DNA of 64,000 nt from Lepidodermella squamata (GCA_047495785.1 JBLDXI010000025.1:2356001-2420000), one strand, 5' to 3'; counted from the stretch's first letter, positions 36,230 through 46,622 are shown. Notes: generated from the letters alone by a model not told the origin. Translations and numbers: made by a program.

Positions 36230-37655
36230 TTATTGAATGTTGAAATATTCAGTAACAATTGGGATTTGTTCCGGTTCATAAAACATGAATGCTCTGGCAG
36301 CTGTTTGCTGAGCCGCAGTTTGTAGCGCAGCAGCAGTGTCCTCCCCCAACTGAATCGTCGCCGAGGCGGCTTTTTCGAAGTCCTCCGAGCATTTAATCGC
36401 CGCTTTTCTAGAGAAAAGCAACTTCAGAGCTAGATGAAGAGTGCTTCGAATGTTTTGAATCCCTGTAATTCGTGATTGATCGCAGTCTGTTCAGGGTAAT
36501 GATAAACGAGCTCAAGTAGCTAGGCTAAATAAGTTGAAGCAGCAAACCTCTCAAGAAGACCAATGAAAGTAACAAGGCTGCCTCAGCAAATGATGGTTTC
36601 CATTTCTCAATATGACGGGTCAATCTTAATCCTGCTTGTACTGACATCTGAAATGAAACCGCGAGATTTAAGGCTGGACATAAGAAAAAATTTAATTACA
36701 TTATGCTCTGGAAATACTGACAACAATTTTGGCATCATCGACGGATCCATAAAGAAGCCATCGGTCGAAACACCCAGGAGAGGCAGCGCAATCATCGCCA
36801 TAACAGAGAAGTTCTTGGCGATTAACTTTTTCGACAAGTCCAGCGGAATGCCGAACAGAGCTGCAGGAGGTAAAGAAATGCAGTATGGCGCATGGTATTA
36901 AAAGGTTCTCACGAGCTATTGAATAAGCAATTTTGCGACTGATCTTTGCCAATTCACAAGCCTGACGCACCGACAAATCAATAATGGTTCTCACGTCAAG
37001 ATCAGCTCGCCGTGAGGTCAACATCGGTAACTGTTTGCGAGGAGATATTCGGAAGCGAAAAAATAGACAGAAAACTTACGGAGCTCAAGTCGTGAAGTTG
37101 CAAAATTCCTTGTATTGAGGCAGCAATTGCCTTTTCAATTTTCTGCCCGTCGAAAAGTGGCGGATCTACAGCGAGAGGCAAGTTCTCCTCAGAGCGGATG
37201 GGATGCTTTTTTGCAAGCGATCTCTGGTTTGATTTCAGGGCTAAAACTAGGGTGGAAAATCGAAACCTGAGCCACCAAAATAATCGTCAAATCACTTTTC
37301 TCTCTGCTCTGCATTCCGACTGCGAAGCATTTATCGATGCGGCATTTAGGGCATGCTTGACGAGTGTTTCCAATGATTTTGCAATCGAATCCTCCCTTGA
37401 TGCAGCACAATTCCATGTTAGCAGCATACCTGGCAAAGAACTTCTGCAGAAAAGTCAAATTTGTCAAGGTATTACAAATAGTATTGAGTGATTTCTCACT
37501 TGACAGGCTGCACATATCCTTGGATGGTACAGCTTCCTACGAGGAACAACTGAGGAGCAGACCTAATGGGGAATTAAAATTGAGATGCTTATCAGAGAAA
37601 CTCACTTTCCTACCTTGCAATAAACGATTTGTTTAGTTCTCTCGAATTCCGCCAT
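36230..37655 (-). CDS. Nuclear hormone receptor 2
   Basis: Eight minus-strand exons: 37655-37614, 37562-37500, 37443-37296, 37246-37080, 37030-36913, 36860-36700, 36647-36548, 36486-36230 (351 aa, phases close). The first zinc finger reads VYCKVC...ICAACQ with its first Cys pair split by intron 1; the P-box region is AACQKFF. The second finger has CCIKGGFDC and CPKCRIDKC, then FAVGM. The ligand-binding domain includes DPPLFDGQKIEKAI, LDVRTIIDL, AKNFSVMAMIALPLLGVST and HIEKWKPSF, typical of the rapidly expanding nematode receptor family. The short A/B region (11 residues before the first Cys) also fits. It is close to receptor 4 in coding and upstream sequence. Predicted role is ligand- or constitutively driven transcription control. 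Confidence 0.8.
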
Positions 37656-37917
37656 TCCAAAGCTGCTGAAGTTCAGTTGGTTCTTCAAGATTAAATACCT
37701 ATGCTGAGCTGAAGATGGGCTTCAATGCGAAACAAAACTTTAGTTTTTAGTGAGCCAACGAGTAACGCACTTCTCCCCTGACGCGTAATAAATCGATAAA
37801 TCGACCGGCTGTTGAGATGTTGCGCTAAAACATTCTTTTATCATGTTTTTCGACGAGTCTGTCTGTTTCCATACTCAACACCTATTAGTATCCGGGACAT
37901 GACACGATTTATGCTAT
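37656..37917 (-). promoter_or_regulatory. Duplicated receptor promoter block, copy A
   Basis: This upstream block of receptor 2 is almost identical to 42537-42787 upstream of receptor 4. Shared stretches include GACGCGTAATAAATCGATAA, GACCGGCTGTTGAGATG and TCAACACCTATTAGTATCC. Conservation of non-coding sequence indicates a recent duplication that carried promoter and gene together. Confidence 0.65.
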
Positions 37918-37996
37918 GATTTACTACTTTATTGAATAATTTAAAAGTAAATTCAGGAAATTTAAAAGTAACCATGTCCGGTTAATGAGACAAGTG

Positions 37997-39412
37997 CTAA
38001 TGTATATTGAAAAATTCAGAAACAGTTGCACATTGTTCAGGTTTGTAGTACATAAATGCCCTGGGAGCTGTCAGCCGGACTCCGTGACGTAGCGCTGCAA
38101 CAGCCTGCTCCGCCAACCTGATAGTAGCGGAGGCGGTAATTTCTTGGTAATCAGACCCTTGAATCGCGGCGTTTCTAGAGCAAAGCAGCTTGAGAGCAAG
38201 ATGTAGAGTGCTCTTGAAGTTTTGAATCTCGTTACATCCCGATTGTTCGCAGCCTGTTGCAAATTACTACCAAGTTGAAGTATGTAGTAGTATAGAAAAT
38301 TGAAGTAATCAACCTCTCAAGAAGGCCAATGAAAGTAACAAAGCTGCCTCTGTAAATGAGGGTTTCCATTTCTCAATATGATCGCCCAATCTCAGCCCAG
38401 CTTCCACTGTCCTCTGCATTGAAATTTTACGCCAAGAAATAACGCTAATCATTTTTACATACCTTATGTTCAGGAAATATCGATAGAAAAGTGGGCAAAA
38501 GAGCCGAATCCATGTAGAAACTATTGCTTGAAACACCAAGCAAAGGTAACGCCATGGCAGCCATGACTTTGAAGTTCTTGGCGGTTATAATTTTCGATAT
38601 TTTTAGCGGGATGCCATACACAGCTGCGTGGTAACTTAACATTTCCAGGTTCATAAATATATTGAAAACGGCACATACGAGCAATCGAGTTGGCAAATTT
38701 AAGACTGAGTTTTGCACTTTCACAAATTTGATGCGCAGTTAACTCGACAAGAGTTTTTACATCTAAATCAGCTCGTTGGGATGTAAACATCGGTAACTGA
38801 TCACGAGAAGATGTTCAGGTTTGAGATAGCTTCGGGCAATGAACTTACTGAGCTCAAATCATGAAGCAGTAACATGCCATGAATTGAGGTAACTATCGCT
38901 TTTTCAACTTTCGACCCGTCATAGAGAGGCGGGTCCACAACCAGAGGAAAGTTAGGTTCACATTCTGAAGTTGTGCTGTTTCTCGGCCTGATTGCAGTAG
39001 CAAATCCTTAAGCGGCAAACGTGTATTGACTCATTCAATCAAAATTATTGCTCAATCACTTTTCTTGCTCATCATTCCGACTGCAAAACATTTATCAAGG
39101 CGGCATTTGGGGCAGACTCGATAAGTATTTCCAGTAATGTCGCAGTTGGATTCTCCTTCGATGCAGCGTAATTCCTTGTTCGTAGAATGCCTTGCAAAGA
39201 ACTTCTACACAGAAGTAGATAATTTCTTAATTTTTGGCAGAAAAGAGCAGGGCTAAATTCATTTCCTTACTTGGCAAGCGAAACATATCTTTGGTTGAAT
39301 GAGCTTCCTACCAGTTACTACCGCTGAGCAGACCTAAAAATTGAAAAGTGGAACGCTGGTTAAAGATAAACATATTCTTATAACTCACCTTGCAAAAGAC
39401 TATTCTATTCAT
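37997..39412 (-). CDS. Nuclear hormone receptor 3
   Basis: It has the same eight-exon layout as receptor 2, starting at the ATG at 39412 (MNRIVFCK) and ending at the TAG at 37999-37997. Exon 2 gives VCSAVV...ICFACQ, exon 3 KFFARHSTNKE...CPKCRLDKCFAVGMM, and the ligand-binding exons give DPPLYDGSKVEKAI, LDVKTLVEL, AKNFKVMAAMALPLLG and HIEKWKPSFTEAALLLSLAFL. The last exon runs from an acceptor near 38270 and ends in EFFNIH. All joins I checked stay in frame, so the gene looks intact. It is more diverged from receptors 2 and 4 than those are from each other. Predicted nuclear transcription factor. Confidence 0.75.
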
Positions 39413-41125
39413 TTATCCCAATTTGCCATGTTGAATTCGATTGACTTGCAAAACCCAGGTAAGGTGTATTCTCTGCCCTTTGGAGCTACCGCTCTTTATT
39501 ATAATTTTCTCACTACCTAGTAAAATAATTCAGCGCGATGCAACTCTATTTTGGTATCGATTGAAATTATTTTCCTCTATGAAACCTGAAGGAATAACGT
39601 AAAGGAGAAGAAACCTACGACCAATGCGACATTACCATCTCCACGCTAAAATTATTCACTAGAGTAAAAATCATCCACGTTAATGCGATCGTTGGTCTAG
39701 TTAAGTTTTATGAAACAAACCCGAACAAACACGAATAAGTGTACTATAACGGATTGTACTAATTCAAAATGAAAAATTCTTTGAAAATGAATGTCAACTT
39801 TTCAATCGATCGGAATGAAATCCATTCTCTCGGCAACACGAAAACAGCAATTAATGTGGGGACATGTTCTAGATTAGTTTTCTGCGGGGTGAGATTTTCG
39901 TCATGAAATGTCACTCGCAAACATAAGACAATAAGCTCACAAGCTATCTTATTAGGGAAGCGATAATGGATTATCGGAATATGCTATATGCTCGTTCGCA
40001 ATCGCAGACAATGAAGGTTAATGACCCTGCGAATGATATCGCAATTAGATCTCATAATGTCTACGCTCTACGCTCTACGTCACTTGCCCATTCCGCTAAC
40101 CTGGCGGAGGGCACGGTGCATTTAGGGTACCAGTACCAATTGGCAAATGATAAATGAAAATGATAAAAATGGCAAATGTACATGCTATATCGAAAATGCG
40201 AAATGTTTAGAATCATGGAAGCAAATTGAATAATGTTCGACGATTTTGACGTAGAAGTTCGGAATTTGAGGACTCTTTTGCTACACCCTACGCATAAAAA
40301 ACCATTAAAAATTGATTAAATCGTTAGGGGTTTGCAAATTGAGTAATATTCGATACCTTTGACCTTTGACGTAGATTTTCGGAATTTGAGGCATCTTTTG
40401 CTACACCCTACACCAAAAAACCATAAAAATTAAACAAATCGGTGGGGGTTTGTAGCCTGGTAAGAATTCTAGGGTCGCCAAAGGTCAGGCGTTGAGCTTC
40501 CCCGTTTCAGAAGTTTGACATTGAGATTGATGAAAATCCGGCCAGGAAGTCAGTAAGTTGACCCGAAAACTTTCAACTTTGTCTGCCGAAATCATCGTCC
40601 CAGAAACTTCTGCTGTTGAAGCTAACATTTTTATTTACCCGTTCGAACACCAACAAACGTTAGCCAGTCATTCTTATATGCAGAGCAAAAAAAAGACGCT
40701 GGTCTCTATGGTCACAGGTGAGGATTCTTGTAACCGGCGGTCACTTGGCTAGCACGCGCCCGTCGCTGCACCCGTGCCAGGGGACCACCTGTCGCATCCC
40801 GCCAACCCTGGGTCGTGTGCCCTTATTGTATATAAACTGGCCCTACGTGGCCCTGAAGGATAGTTATCTAGTCGCTATGAATGAAGTTGCATTTCGGCAG
40901 TACATCAGTCTTGTTGGTAGAGCGGGGACCTCGCAATTCTTACTATTTTACTACTAATGCTGAGATGAAAAATAATTCTCACAACGCCTATTCATCACCT
41001 TTCTCTGTTGGACTTTTTTCAACTGAGAAACTTTCAGCACCGAGATACTGGCCTTTGGGCATTTTTTCGCCTTACTTGCTAAATCACCTTCGATTACAAA
41101 AAAAGAAGTTTGTAAGGTTTGAGCG
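39413..41125. other. Intergenic interval in the receptor array
   Basis: This 1.7-kb stretch separates receptors 3 and 4. I see no gene. It contains a two-copy tandem repeat (40222-40460) and a few unsupported frames of 60-80 codons near 40558-41129. No conserved receptor exons remain in it. Confidence 0.45.
40222..40460. repeat. Two-copy tandem repeat, about 122-bp period
   Basis: TTCGGAATTTGAGG followed by CTTTTGCTACACCCTAC occurs at about 40258 and again about 122 bp later, each followed by an A-rich AAAAAACCA segment and GGGGTTTG. The copies are roughly 85% alike by eye. Confidence 0.65.
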
Positions 41126-42536
41126 TTAGTGTAGGTTAAAATATTCAGATGTAGTTGCGCTTTCTTCCGGTTTAAAGTACAGGAACGCTCTATGTGCTGT
41201 TTCTTGAGCTACTCTTTGTAGCACAGCAGCAGCTTCATCCGCCAACTTAATTGTGTCCGAAGCGGCTTTTTCGTAATCCTCCGAGCCTTTGATCGCCAAT
41301 TTTCTTGAGCAAAGCAACTTGAGAGCAACATAGGGAGCGCTCCGGATGTTTTGAATTCTTGTAATGTTCGATTGATCGCAGCCTATGCAGTTTAAATAAT
41401 CATAATCGAGCTCAAGCCAGCTCATGAAGTTAAAGCAGCCAACCTCTCAAGAAGACCAATGAAAGTAACAAAGCTGCCTCTGCAAAAGATGGTTTCCATT
41501 TCTCAATATGACGGGTCAATCTCAATCCTGCTTGTACTGAAATCTGAAATGTAACCGAGCAATTTTAGGCTGGAAATTAGTCAAGCAAGGAAATAGGTCT
41601 TACACCGTGTTCTGGAAATATTGATAGAAAAGTGGGCATAACGGACGAATCCATGAAAAAACCATTGCTTGAAACGCCGAGGACGGACAGCGCAATAAAC
41701 GCCATAGCTGAGAAATTCTTAGCGATGAGTTTTTCGGACGTTTCCAGTGGAATGCCGAACACAGCTGAATAAAAGAGAGAGATTCAAAATAAGCCGTGTT
41801 AAAATCGGTTCTCACGAGCTATGAAATGAGAAAATTGGTGACTGATCTTTGCTGATACACAAATCTGGCGCGCCGCCAAGTCCATGACGGTTCTCAAATC
41901 AAGATCAGCTCGTCGTGGTGTCAGCAGCGGTAACTGTTTCCGAGTAGAAAATTTAGAGGCGAATAAACAGCAATGAGCTTACCGAGCTCATATCGTGAAG
42001 CTGCAAAATTCCTTGAATTGAGGCAACAATCGCTTTCTCAATTTTCTGCCCGTCAAAGAGAGGCGGGTCTACAACAAGAGGCAAGTTGCTCCTTGCCCGG
42101 ATGGAAGTCTGGTTTGAATTTATGACTGAAATTGGGGCAGAAAATCGAGCATGAAGCGTCAACACAATTGCTAAATTACCTTTCTTGCTCTGCATTCCGA
42201 CTGCGAAACATTTTTCGATGCGGCATTTAGGGCAAGCTTGACGAGTGTTTCCAGCGATTACGCAATTGAATCCTCCTTTTATGCAGCGTAAATCCATGGT
42301 CGTAGCATGTCTGGCAAAGAATTTCTGCAGAAAAATTGAATTTGTCAAGGTATTACATATAGTATTGAGTGATTCCTCACTTGACAGGCTGCACATATCC
42401 TTGGATGGTACAGCTTTCTACGAGGAACAACTGAGGAGCAGACCTATTGGGGAATTAAAATTGAGATGCTTATCAGAAAAATTCACTTTCCTACCTTGCA
42501 ATAAACGATTTGTTTAGTTTTTTCGAATTCCGCCAT
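41126..42536 (-). CDS. Nuclear hormone receptor 4 (recent paralogue of receptor 2)
   Basis: Start ATG at 42536 (MAEFEKTK), stop TAA at 41128-41126, with the same eight-exon architecture as receptor 2. The DNA-binding domain reads VYCK|VC...ICAACQ|KFFARHATTMDLRC...CPKCRIEKCFAVGM. Ligand-binding pieces include VVDPPLFDGQKIEKAI, LDLRTVMDLAARQIC, AKNFSAMAFIALSVLGVSS and a C terminus ending SEYFNLH. The junctions I checked keep frame. Exons 1 and 2 are nearly identical to receptor 2, and about 250 bp of upstream sequence is shared too. It is a predicted transcription factor; divergence concentrates in the ligand-binding half. Confidence 0.8.
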
Positions 42537-42787
42537 TTCAAAGCTGTTAAAGTTCAGTTGGTTCTTCAAGATTAAATACCTATGCTGAGCTGAAGATGTG
42601 CTTCAATGCGAAACAAAACTTTAGTTTTTAGTGAGCCAGCGAGTAGCGCATTTCTTCCCTGACGCGTAATAAATCGATAAATCGACCGGCTGTTGAGATG
42701 TTGCGCTAAAACATCCTTTTATCATGTTTTTCGACGAGCCTGTCTGTTTCCATACTCAACACCTATTAGTATCCAGGACATGACACG
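42537..42787 (-). promoter_or_regulatory. Duplicated receptor promoter block, copy B
   Basis: Near-identical partner of 37656-37917. Similarity stops about 42787, after the ATGACACG sequence, marking a likely duplication breakpoint. Confidence 0.65.
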
Positions 42788-43017
42788 TTATTTTGTAATA
42801 AGGTTATTGGATATATACGGATATCAGTAATAAGTACTCTGCAATCACTGACCAGAACTACGCAGAGAGACTCTAAACAACACCAGTCACATTGTTAAAA
42901 AATATTACTTCCTACCTCGGCATGTGATCATTGGATGGTACAATCGTTATGCCATCGGGTGTCCAAAAATAAATTGTAATGAGATTATAGAGTCCTTAGT
43001 GCTTAGTGCTTCCTCAC

Positions 43018-43173
43018 CTGGCAAGCTGAACATATTCTTGGATGGTAGAGCCTCCTACGAGGAACTACTGAGGAGCAGACCTATCGGGAAACTAATATTG
43101 AGATGTTGATTAGAAAGATTAAATTGTCTACCTGGCAATAAACTATTAGTTTAGTTGTATCAAATTCCGCCAT
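43018..43173 (-). pseudogene. Truncated nuclear receptor fragment a (exons 1-2 only)
   Basis: Reading minus, MAEFDTTK...VYCQ (43173-43132) is followed by a short intron and exon 2 (VCSS...ICSACQ, ending at 43018 with a GTGAGG donor). No exon 3 (KFF...CRIDKC) follows before receptor 4, so the copy covers just the first zinc finger. Confidence 0.65.
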
Positions 43174-43667
43174 CTGTCCGTCGAAGAGAGGTGGGTCTAC
43201 AACAATATTTTCCAAGTCTCAGGCCCGAATGGAACTCTGGTTTGATTTCGGGGCTAAAACTAGGGCGGAAAATGGGACATTAAGCGTCAAAATAGTGGTC
43301 AAATGACTTTTCTTGCTCTGCATTCCGACTGCGTAGCATTTGTCAATGCGGCACTTAGGACAAGCTTGGCGGGTGTTTCCAGAGATGATTCGCAATCAAA
43401 TCTTCCCTTAACGCAGCGTAATTCGATGTTCGTAGCATGCCTGGCAAATAACATCTGCAGAAGAGTCAAATCTTTCCAAATATTATAATATAAAGTGCTT
43501 CCTCACTTGGCAAGCTGAACATATGTTTGGGTGGTAGAGCCTCCTGCGAGGAACAATTGTAGAGCAAACCTATTGAGATGTTACTATTGAGGTTTTGAAT
43601 TTTGATGAGAATAGCTTTCAACCTTGCAATAAACTATTGGTTTAGTTTTATCAAATTCGTCCGCCAT
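43174..43667 (-). pseudogene. Truncated nuclear receptor fragment b (exons 1-4, frameshifted)
   Basis: Exon 1 begins at 43667 (MADEFDKTK) with a weakened GTTGAA donor; exon 2 gives VCST...ICSACQ. Exon 3 has MLFARHATN in place of KFF and a net two-base insertion after FDC relative to receptor 2, which destroys the second finger frame. Exon 4 is cut within DPPLFDGQ and abuts the start of fragment a at 43173/43174. It is non-functional as a receptor. Confidence 0.65.
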
Positions 43668-43999
43668 TCGAAGTTGATGAATTTAGTTTGTCTCTTCTAA
43701 ATAAAGTACTGAGCTGTAATGATGTAATGAAGAGGAGCCTTGGAAACAGCGTTAGTGAACTAGCAAATAACACACTAATAATACTTAATAATACTTTTCT
43801 CCTGAACTCTCTATTAAGCTTAAAATGAAATCGATAGATCTCTTTTCAGATGGCTTTTCAGATGGTGCGAAAAAACTTCATTTTATCATGCATTTTGATG
43901 GGTTATTTAGTGTCCATACTTAGGACTTGGGATGTCTCGGACTTGACGTGCTTTTGTAATAAGATTAAGTATCTCGCATGCATTCGCTGATCAATTATA
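43668..43999. other. Decayed receptor upstream sequence
   Basis: The stretch resembles the duplicated receptor promoter blocks in patches (for example TCATGCATTTTGATGGGTTA and the TGTCCATACT region) but is eroded. No gene is seen. Confidence 0.4.
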
Positions 44000-44093
44000 C
44001 AGTAAAAGTTATGTAAACCGGAGTCGTCTAAACCGGAATTTCTCTGACCGGACGGATTTCAGTGGCTTACATTATAAATTTGTTGTCTAAATC
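44000..44093. mobile_element. Fragment of a pogo/Tigger-like transposon end
   Basis: TA|CAGTAAAAGTTATGTAAACC is followed by CTAAACCGGAATTTCTCTGACCGG, the style of Tigger/pogo terminal repeats with TA target sites. Only 94 bp remain before the Polinton terminal repeat begins, and no matching opposite end occurs in the window. Confidence 0.4.
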
Positions 44094-44295
44094 AGTAGTA
44101 AGGATGGGAACTTTGGATCAGTAATAGCAGTACGGCGATTTTTACTATAGCCGTTTGGTATAAATATACGCAATTTGCGATCAGTAATGGCAGTACGGCG
44201 ATTTTTACTATACCCGTTTGGTATAAATATACGCAATTTGGGGATGAGTAATAGCAGTACGGCGATTTGTACTATAGCCGCTTCTTGTCAATATA
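44094..44295 (+). repeat. Polinton left terminal inverted repeat
   Basis: Three tandem units of about 63 bp start near 44116, 44179 and 44243. The core is GATCAGTAATRGCAGTACGG followed by CGATTTTTACTATAGCCGTT and GGTATAAATATACGCAATTTG-like sequence. The third unit is degenerate. Units 1 and 2 contain TATAAATA. Confidence 0.9.
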
Positions 44296-44546
44296 CCTTC
44301 GTTTTAACCCACTGCTATGATTTCACCTAACTAAAATAAACAAATCTTCGTTTTTTCACCTGTTATGAGCTAAACTAATCATTTTTACACTGCTTCTTTA
44401 GTGCAGCTGCAATAGAGCCCTTTTTCATTCACACAAACACTTTTTATTAGTCTTAACGTTTCAAGCAATGAATTTATAGCTGGGATAAGTCTTATCAGTT
44501 TTTCTATTCATTTGTTCAGAGATTTGTAGCGGCTTGATTGGAGGGG
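44296..44546. other. Spacer inside the left end of the Polinton
   Basis: There is no gene in these 250 bp between the terminal repeat and the end of the dUTPase gene. It includes the 3' untranslated part of the dUTPase transcript. Confidence 0.4.
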
Positions 44547-45050
44547 TTAACGTCCAGATGAACCGAATCCGTTATCGCCACGGGTCGAATTTGCTGCTAG
44601 AGCGTTTTTCAATGGCCCCGTTACCGTTACTGCAGATTCTAAGCGACCATATTTTAAACACACCAACTGGGTAATACGGTCGCCTATTTTAATCTTGTAA
44701 GGTGTTTTGCTGTTGTTTGCAAGGCAGACTACGATTTTTCCGGTGTAGTCGGCGTCTTTAATTCATGAAAAATACAGATATTCATTAGTAATTTTCATTA
44801 TTATTTGCTTCTTACCTATTACTCCAGCGACCGTATCGATTCCATGGTTGATGCTCATTCCTGATCGACTGAATAGTTGTCCATAATATCCTCGTGGTAA
44901 ACAGATTTTAATATCAGTTTGAATCAGTCCCCTGGTTCCAGGTTGCAGTGTCGTCTCTTCTGCTGAATAGATGTCCCAACCCACAGAGCCTTTAGTATGC
45001 TTTGTCGGTTCTTTAGCTTTGTTACTTGTTAGCTCTACCTTCAGCTTCAT
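44547..45050 (-). CDS. dUTPase (trimeric type)
   Basis: Two minus-strand exons, 45050-44816 and 44755-44547, encode 147 aa, the usual size of a trimeric dUTPase. All five motifs are visible: SVGWDIYSAE (1), SRSGMS (2), HGIDTVAGVI|DADYTG (3, crossing the intron), GDRITQL (4) and the glycine-rich RGDNGFGSSG (5) at the C terminus. The catalytic Asp and Tyr of motif 3 are present. The enzyme hydrolyses dUTP to dUMP, supplying dTMP precursor and keeping uracil out of DNA. Next to the deoxynucleoside kinase, it suggests that the element manages nucleotide pools for its own DNA synthesis. Without the intron the second half would be missed. Confidence 0.92.
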
Positions 45051-45484
45051 ATTTTATAATTTATATTGTTACTGAGGTTCGATTTTTATGTGAGCGGCTA
45101 CCTCCTTTCAGGCATATTGTTTTTGTAATTCAATCTTCCTTAAAAATGCATTAGGGCCTTTAGCTCTGTTGACCCCTCAGTGCTGGCTTTAATGCTTTTC
45201 ATCAAAGATTCTTGGTATTGTATACATCCTCCTTAATTGCTGTCGGTAATTCAATAAGAAAACATCATGTCAATAAATCTTATACATCCTCCCTAATTAA
45301 ACAATGCGATTTTTTACTTATCAAAATAAAAAGCAATTAGGATTTTTTACCCTTTACGGTGTAATTACCTTAAACAATTCAAACAAAACATCTCCCTGTT
45401 TTTTCCTTTTATGGAAATATCACTCAGACTATTTAAGAGAGATGCTTCAAGAATACACTTAGCATATTTCTTGAAGCAAGCTGG
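45051..45484. promoter_or_regulatory. Divergent promoter region between dUTPase and kinase
   Basis: The 434-bp gap separates divergently transcribed genes. It contains a repeated motif, TATACATCCTCC[TC]TAATT, at about 45220 and 45280, and TATTTAAG about 55 bp upstream of the kinase ATG that could act as a TATA box. A regulatory function is inferred from position only. Confidence 0.45.
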
Positions 45485-46249
45485 ATGCATCCTAAAGTCT
45501 ACCATTTCGGCATAGTCGGCAACATTGGGGCGTAAGTCTCATATACTCCACCGAATAGAATTCTATTTAAAGTCTCTTGTTTTAGCGGGAAATCAACCTT
45601 AATCGAGGGTCTCACTAATCTACCTTCACTCAACCGTAAACTTCAGGGATATACCGCGTGGCCAATTTGCGAGCCTGTTCATCGTTGGGAGTCCTTTACT
45701 GATGACGATAAAACTAACATTTTGAAAGATTACTATCAGATGAAAAATGCGTTCAACTTTCAAATTGTAGCCACGAGTGATATGTGCGGCCTTTATTCAG
45801 CCCCTAACCACAAACCTGAAATCTACGGGGCGCATACTATCGTTCTGCATGATCGAACGCCCTTCTGTTCTAAAAACGTCTTTATCCCATGTGCGTATGC
45901 ATCCAAGCGCATAAATTCTATCGAATATCACGCTCTCATGAATTTGTATGATAATTTCGAGCCGAATTTTGTAAAAACTGAAGCTATTATTTACTTGCGC
46001 TCCTCTCCCCAAATAGCTTGTCAAAGAGCCGTAGCTAGAGCTCGGGGTTCTGAAATGCTATTATCACTGGATTATTTACGCCTCGTACATGAGTTTCATG
46101 AAAAAATGTGTACTGTTGAGACTACAAACAAATCCCTACCATGTCCCGTGCTTGTTATCGACACTGATAATTTGAATGCCTCTGAGGTTCTAAAGCAAGC
46201 TTCTCAGTATGTTGCCTCTCTTATCACGCCTGTAATCTCTCAGACTTGA
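45485..46249 (+). CDS. Deoxynucleoside kinase (dNK/TK2-type)
   Basis: Exons 45485-45531 and 45586-46249 encode 236 aa; the 54-nt intron interrupts the P-loop, which reads GNIGAGKST after splicing. Other family features follow: a central HDRTPFCSKNVF segment aligning with the substrate-binding DRS/ERS motif, and YLRSSPQIACQRAVARARGSE-like sequence matching the LID arginines (Y-L-x-x-x-P-x-x-x-x-x-R-x-x-x-R-x-R). Predicted reaction is ATP-dependent phosphorylation of deoxynucleosides to monophosphates. The gene runs divergently from dUTPase and just ahead of the RING and PC4-like genes. Capture from a host dNK is possible; a tree would tell. Confidence 0.9.
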
Positions 46250-46259
46250 ATCCTCATTG

Positions 46260-46622
46260 ATGGATCCAACAAGACTTGTGCTCTCGAACAGCCAGATTTT
46301 AGACGCTGAATCTTTGCAATGTCCAATTTGTTTATCTATCCTACTTAATCCTATTCAAACGCGCCCCTGTGGCCATTTATTTTGTACTAAATGTGTTCTC
46401 GCTATTTTTCAAAATTCAGCTCGAACAGTATGTTGCTGTCCACTTTGCCGCGAATCATTAACAGGGAAAGATTTCGTTAAACCCCCTGTAATTTTATCGA
46501 ACATTATCTCGAATTTGATTTACAAATGCCAATATTCTGATAAAGGCTGTCCCATTACTCTAACTTATGACCTCATTTTTGGGCATGAAAAGTTATGCCA
46601 ATATAAAGAACCCATCCCTTAA
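46260..46622 (+). CDS. RING-finger protein (TRAF-like N-terminal type)
   Basis: A 120-aa product from the ATG at 46260, 11 bp after the kinase stop. A C3HC4 RING occupies about residues 20-66: CPIC, then PCGHLFCTKC and CPLC. A second zinc-binding segment follows (KCQYSDKGCPITL...HEKLC), resembling the first TRAF-type finger. It is a predicted E3 ubiquitin ligase that could target host or viral proteins. The stop lies 42 bp before the next ATG, so the four rightward genes are tightly stacked. Target and partner are unknown. Confidence 0.88.
   Translation: MDPTRLVLSNSQILDAESLQCPICLSILLNPIQTRPCGHLFCTKCVLAIFQNSARTVCCCPLCRESLTGKDFVKPPVILSNIISNLIYKCQYSDKGCPITLTYDLIFGHEKLCQYKEPIP

Noticed and set aside
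40558-41129. Three overlapping frames of 64-82 codons
   Set aside because: They lack receptor motifs, splice partners or membrane and signal features, and are best read as chance frames between receptors.
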